A stretch of DNA of 14,807 nt from Caulobacteraceae bacterium (GTDB lineage: Bacteria; Pseudomonadota; Alphaproteobacteria; Caulobacterales; Caulobacteraceae): the NCBI GenBank assembly GCA_947501315.1, contig CANMXH010000034.1, forward strand, positions 1 through 14,807. Direction: 5' to 3'. Shown here one piece after another: positions 13,742 through 14,807 of the stretch (its first letter is position 1; every line of letters starts with the position of its first letter). A program made the position numbers and the translations under genes. Below the pieces are notes generated by a model. The model did no database searches. It was not told where the DNA came from and was given only the letters and a program-made list of their open reading frames with translations.

Positions 13742-13861
13742 TCCTCCCCCTTGGGGGAGGGGGACCATGCGAAGCATGGTGGAGGGGCGTCGGCCACGAG
13801 AACCGGTGAAGCGGATAAATCCCTCCACCGCTTCGCGGTCCCCCTCCCCCAAGGGGGAGGA
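13742..13861. repeat. composite inverted-repeat element between rpmH and rnpA
   Basis: Two inverted copies flank a 34-base centre: left 13742-13786, right 13821-13861. The outer 22 bases (13742-13763 and 13840-13861) are exact reverse complements, and each arm is itself a hairpin (CCTCCCCC facing GGGGGAGG). Each copy also has a small tip hairpin, ACCATGC-GAA-GCATGGT on the left and ACCGC-TTC-GCGGT on the right. They differ by two extra base pairs present on both sides of the left stem, so pairing is kept. Such GC-rich palindromes are, as I recall, common between genes in Caulobacter and Brevundimonas. The last bases supply the rnpA Shine-Dalgarno sequence. Confidence 0.85.
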
Positions 13862-13864
13862 ATA

Positions 13865-14266
13865 ATGAGCGACCCTTTCAAAATCGAACGCCTGACTTCG
13901 CGGCCCCAGTTCCTGGCGGCCGCGAAAGGCGTTTCAGAGGCTCGCGGTGCGGTGGTGGTGCAGCGGCTGGACCGCCAGGACGGCACCGCCACGGTGGGGC
14001 TGGGCTTCACGGCGACCCGCAAGGTCGGCAACGCCGTCATCCGCAATCGCGCCAAACGCCGTCTGAGAGAGGCGGCACGGGCCACCGTTCCCCTGTTGGC
14101 GGTCCCCGGCAGCGACTATGTCTTCATTGCCCGTATGGGCACGGCGGACCGTCCATGGGACCGTTTGCTTGACGATGTGAAATCGGCGCTTACAAGGCTC
14201 GCGACCCCGCGATCGGCGCCCCGACCAGCGCCCTCCCAACCCGCGTCCGCCGGCCAGGATTCCTGA
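13865..14266 (+). CDS. rnpA: ribonuclease P protein component
   Basis: A 133-residue protein subunit of RNase P, which assists the catalytic RNA in removing tRNA 5' leaders. The family signature is intact: VGFTATRKVGNAV-like residues at 44-58 followed by RNRAKRRLREA (60-70), the arginine-rich RNA-binding helix. The basic, Pro/Ala-rich C-terminal tail after about residue 118 is an extension of low complexity. The ATG at 13865 follows GGAGG at 13856-13860. A longer frame to 13751 would translate the repeat element and is rejected. The Shine-Dalgarno lies inside the right arm of the repeat, so its access may depend on folding of the rpmH-rnpA transcript. yidC starts 5 bases after its stop. Confidence 0.96.
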   Translation: MSDPFKIERLTSRPQFLAAAKGVSEARGAVVVQRLDRQDGTATVGLGFTATRKVGNAVIRNRAKRRLREAARATVPLLAVPGSDYVFIARMGTADRPWDRLLDDVKSALTRLATPRSAPRPAPSQPASAGQDS

Positions 14267-14271
14267 TCTCC

Positions 14272-14807
14272 ATGCCTCCACACGACAACAGCCGAAACAC
14301 GATCCTCTTCGTTGTGATCGCCGGCATCATGCTGATCGCCTACAGCTTCTTCGTGATGGAGCCGCAGGCCAAGGCCCGGAGGGCCGCCCAGCAGGCCGCG
14401 GCCGAACAGGCGGCCGCCGGTCCGGCCACGGCCGGGACGATCGCTGCGCCTTCTGCCGTCGTCTTTACGGACGATCGCACCGTCGCCCTGGCGCGGGGCG
14501 GCGCGCGGGTGCCGATCCAGACCGCGACAGTCACCGGCTCGTTGACCCTGACCGGCGCGCGCATCGATGACCTGTTCCTGACCCGCTATCGGGAAACCAA
14601 TGAGGCGGGCTCGCCGCCGGTCGAACTGTTCCGTCCCGAGGGCATGCGTCACGCCTATCAGGCCCAGTTCGGCTGGAACGGCCCCAATGTCCAGGGTGGC
14701 GTTCCGGGACCGATGACGCCCTGGCGTCTGACCGAGGGCACGACCCTGACGCCGGCCACGCCGATCACCCTGACGTGGGACAATGGTGCGGGCCTGCGCT
14801 TCACGCG
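14272..14807 (+). CDS. yidC: membrane protein insertase YidC, N-terminal part (cut by window end)
   Basis: The first 178 codons of YidC, which inserts proteins into the inner membrane alone or with SecYEG. A short polar lead is followed by the first membrane helix (about 10-28, NTILFVVIAGIMLIAYSFFV), an Ala/Gln-rich linker, and the start of the periplasmic beta-sandwich domain (RVPIQTATVTGSLTLTGARI, then DLFLTRYRETNEAGSPPVELF). The catalytic insertase core lies beyond the window. The ATG is 5 bases after the rnpA stop, in the conserved rnpA-yidC order. No yidD frame lies between them. Confidence 0.95.
   Translation, partial: MPPHDNSRNTILFVVIAGIMLIAYSFFVMEPQAKARRAAQQAAAEQAAAGPATAGTIAAPSAVVFTDDRTVALARGGARVPIQTATVTGSLTLTGARIDDLFLTRYRETNEAGSPPVELFRPEGMRHAYQAQFGWNGPNVQGGVPGPMTPWRLTEGTTLTPATPITLTWDNGAGLRFT

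Noticed and set aside
13742..13861. CRISPR or simple rho-independent terminator at the rpmH-rnpA palindromes
   Set aside because: There are only two inverted copies, not direct repeats with spacers, and no T-run follows. It reads better as a dispersed palindromic element.
13751..13864. N-terminal extension of rnpA through the repeat
   Set aside because: It would translate the inverted repeat; the ATG at 13865 has a good ribosome-binding site and gives a normal RnpA N terminus.

Overview
The window looks like chromosomal DNA of a high-GC alphaproteobacterium of the Caulobacteraceae, most probably Brevundimonas or a close relative. The grounds are the protein sequences (ribonucleotide reductase, LpxR-like barrel, VTT-domain protein), dense GC-rich coding with ATGA overlaps, a GC-rich inverted-repeat element of a kind common in this group, and GANTC methylation motifs. 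The genus is my inference. I see no phage, transposase, CRISPR or plasmid genes: this is core chromosome with interesting regulation, not a genomic island.

Layout. (1) 5-81: tRNA-Arg(ACG) on the minus strand with a recognisable promoter. (2) 272-2053: a gamma-glutamyltransferase made as a lipoprotein, convergent with an LpxR-like outer-membrane protein (2117-2980, minus). (3) 3118-8508: a ribonucleotide reductase locus. nrdA (minus) and nrdB (plus) are about 2.4 kb apart and point away from each other. Between them lie a PAP2 phosphatase, a GDT1-type manganese exporter and a VanZ-like membrane protein, all on the plus strand. nrdA and nrdB each have a pair of NrdR-box-like operators 31 bp apart. 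A yybP-ykoY manganese riboswitch starts on the stop codon of the PAP2 gene and leads into the Mn exporter. (4) 8548-13477: a minus-strand series of six genes: VTT-domain membrane protein, sensor histidine kinase, secreted coiled-coil protein, THEP1-like NTPase, cytochrome b and a periplasmic molybdopterin oxidoreductase. The first two and the last two overlap by ATGA. (5) 13506-14807: the conserved rpmH-rnpA-yidC block on the plus strand, with a near-consensus rpmH promoter and a large inverted-repeat element inserted between rpmH and rnpA. That element supplies, and may mask, the rnpA ribosome-binding site. yidC runs off the window end.

How it works together. nrdA and nrdB form one class I enzyme and appear to be co-controlled in trans by NrdR although they are not one operon. 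The Mn exporter is controlled separately by its riboswitch. The molybdoenzyme and its cytochrome b form a periplasmic redox pair. The most interesting points are the Mn riboswitch overlapping an upstream gene, the paired NrdR operators (which also argue for moving the nrdA start), the lack of an ATP-cone in both reductase subunits, and the rpmH-rnpA hairpin element with a symmetric stem change. None is a wholly new system. They are regulatory and gene-model features that ordinary annotation would probably miss.
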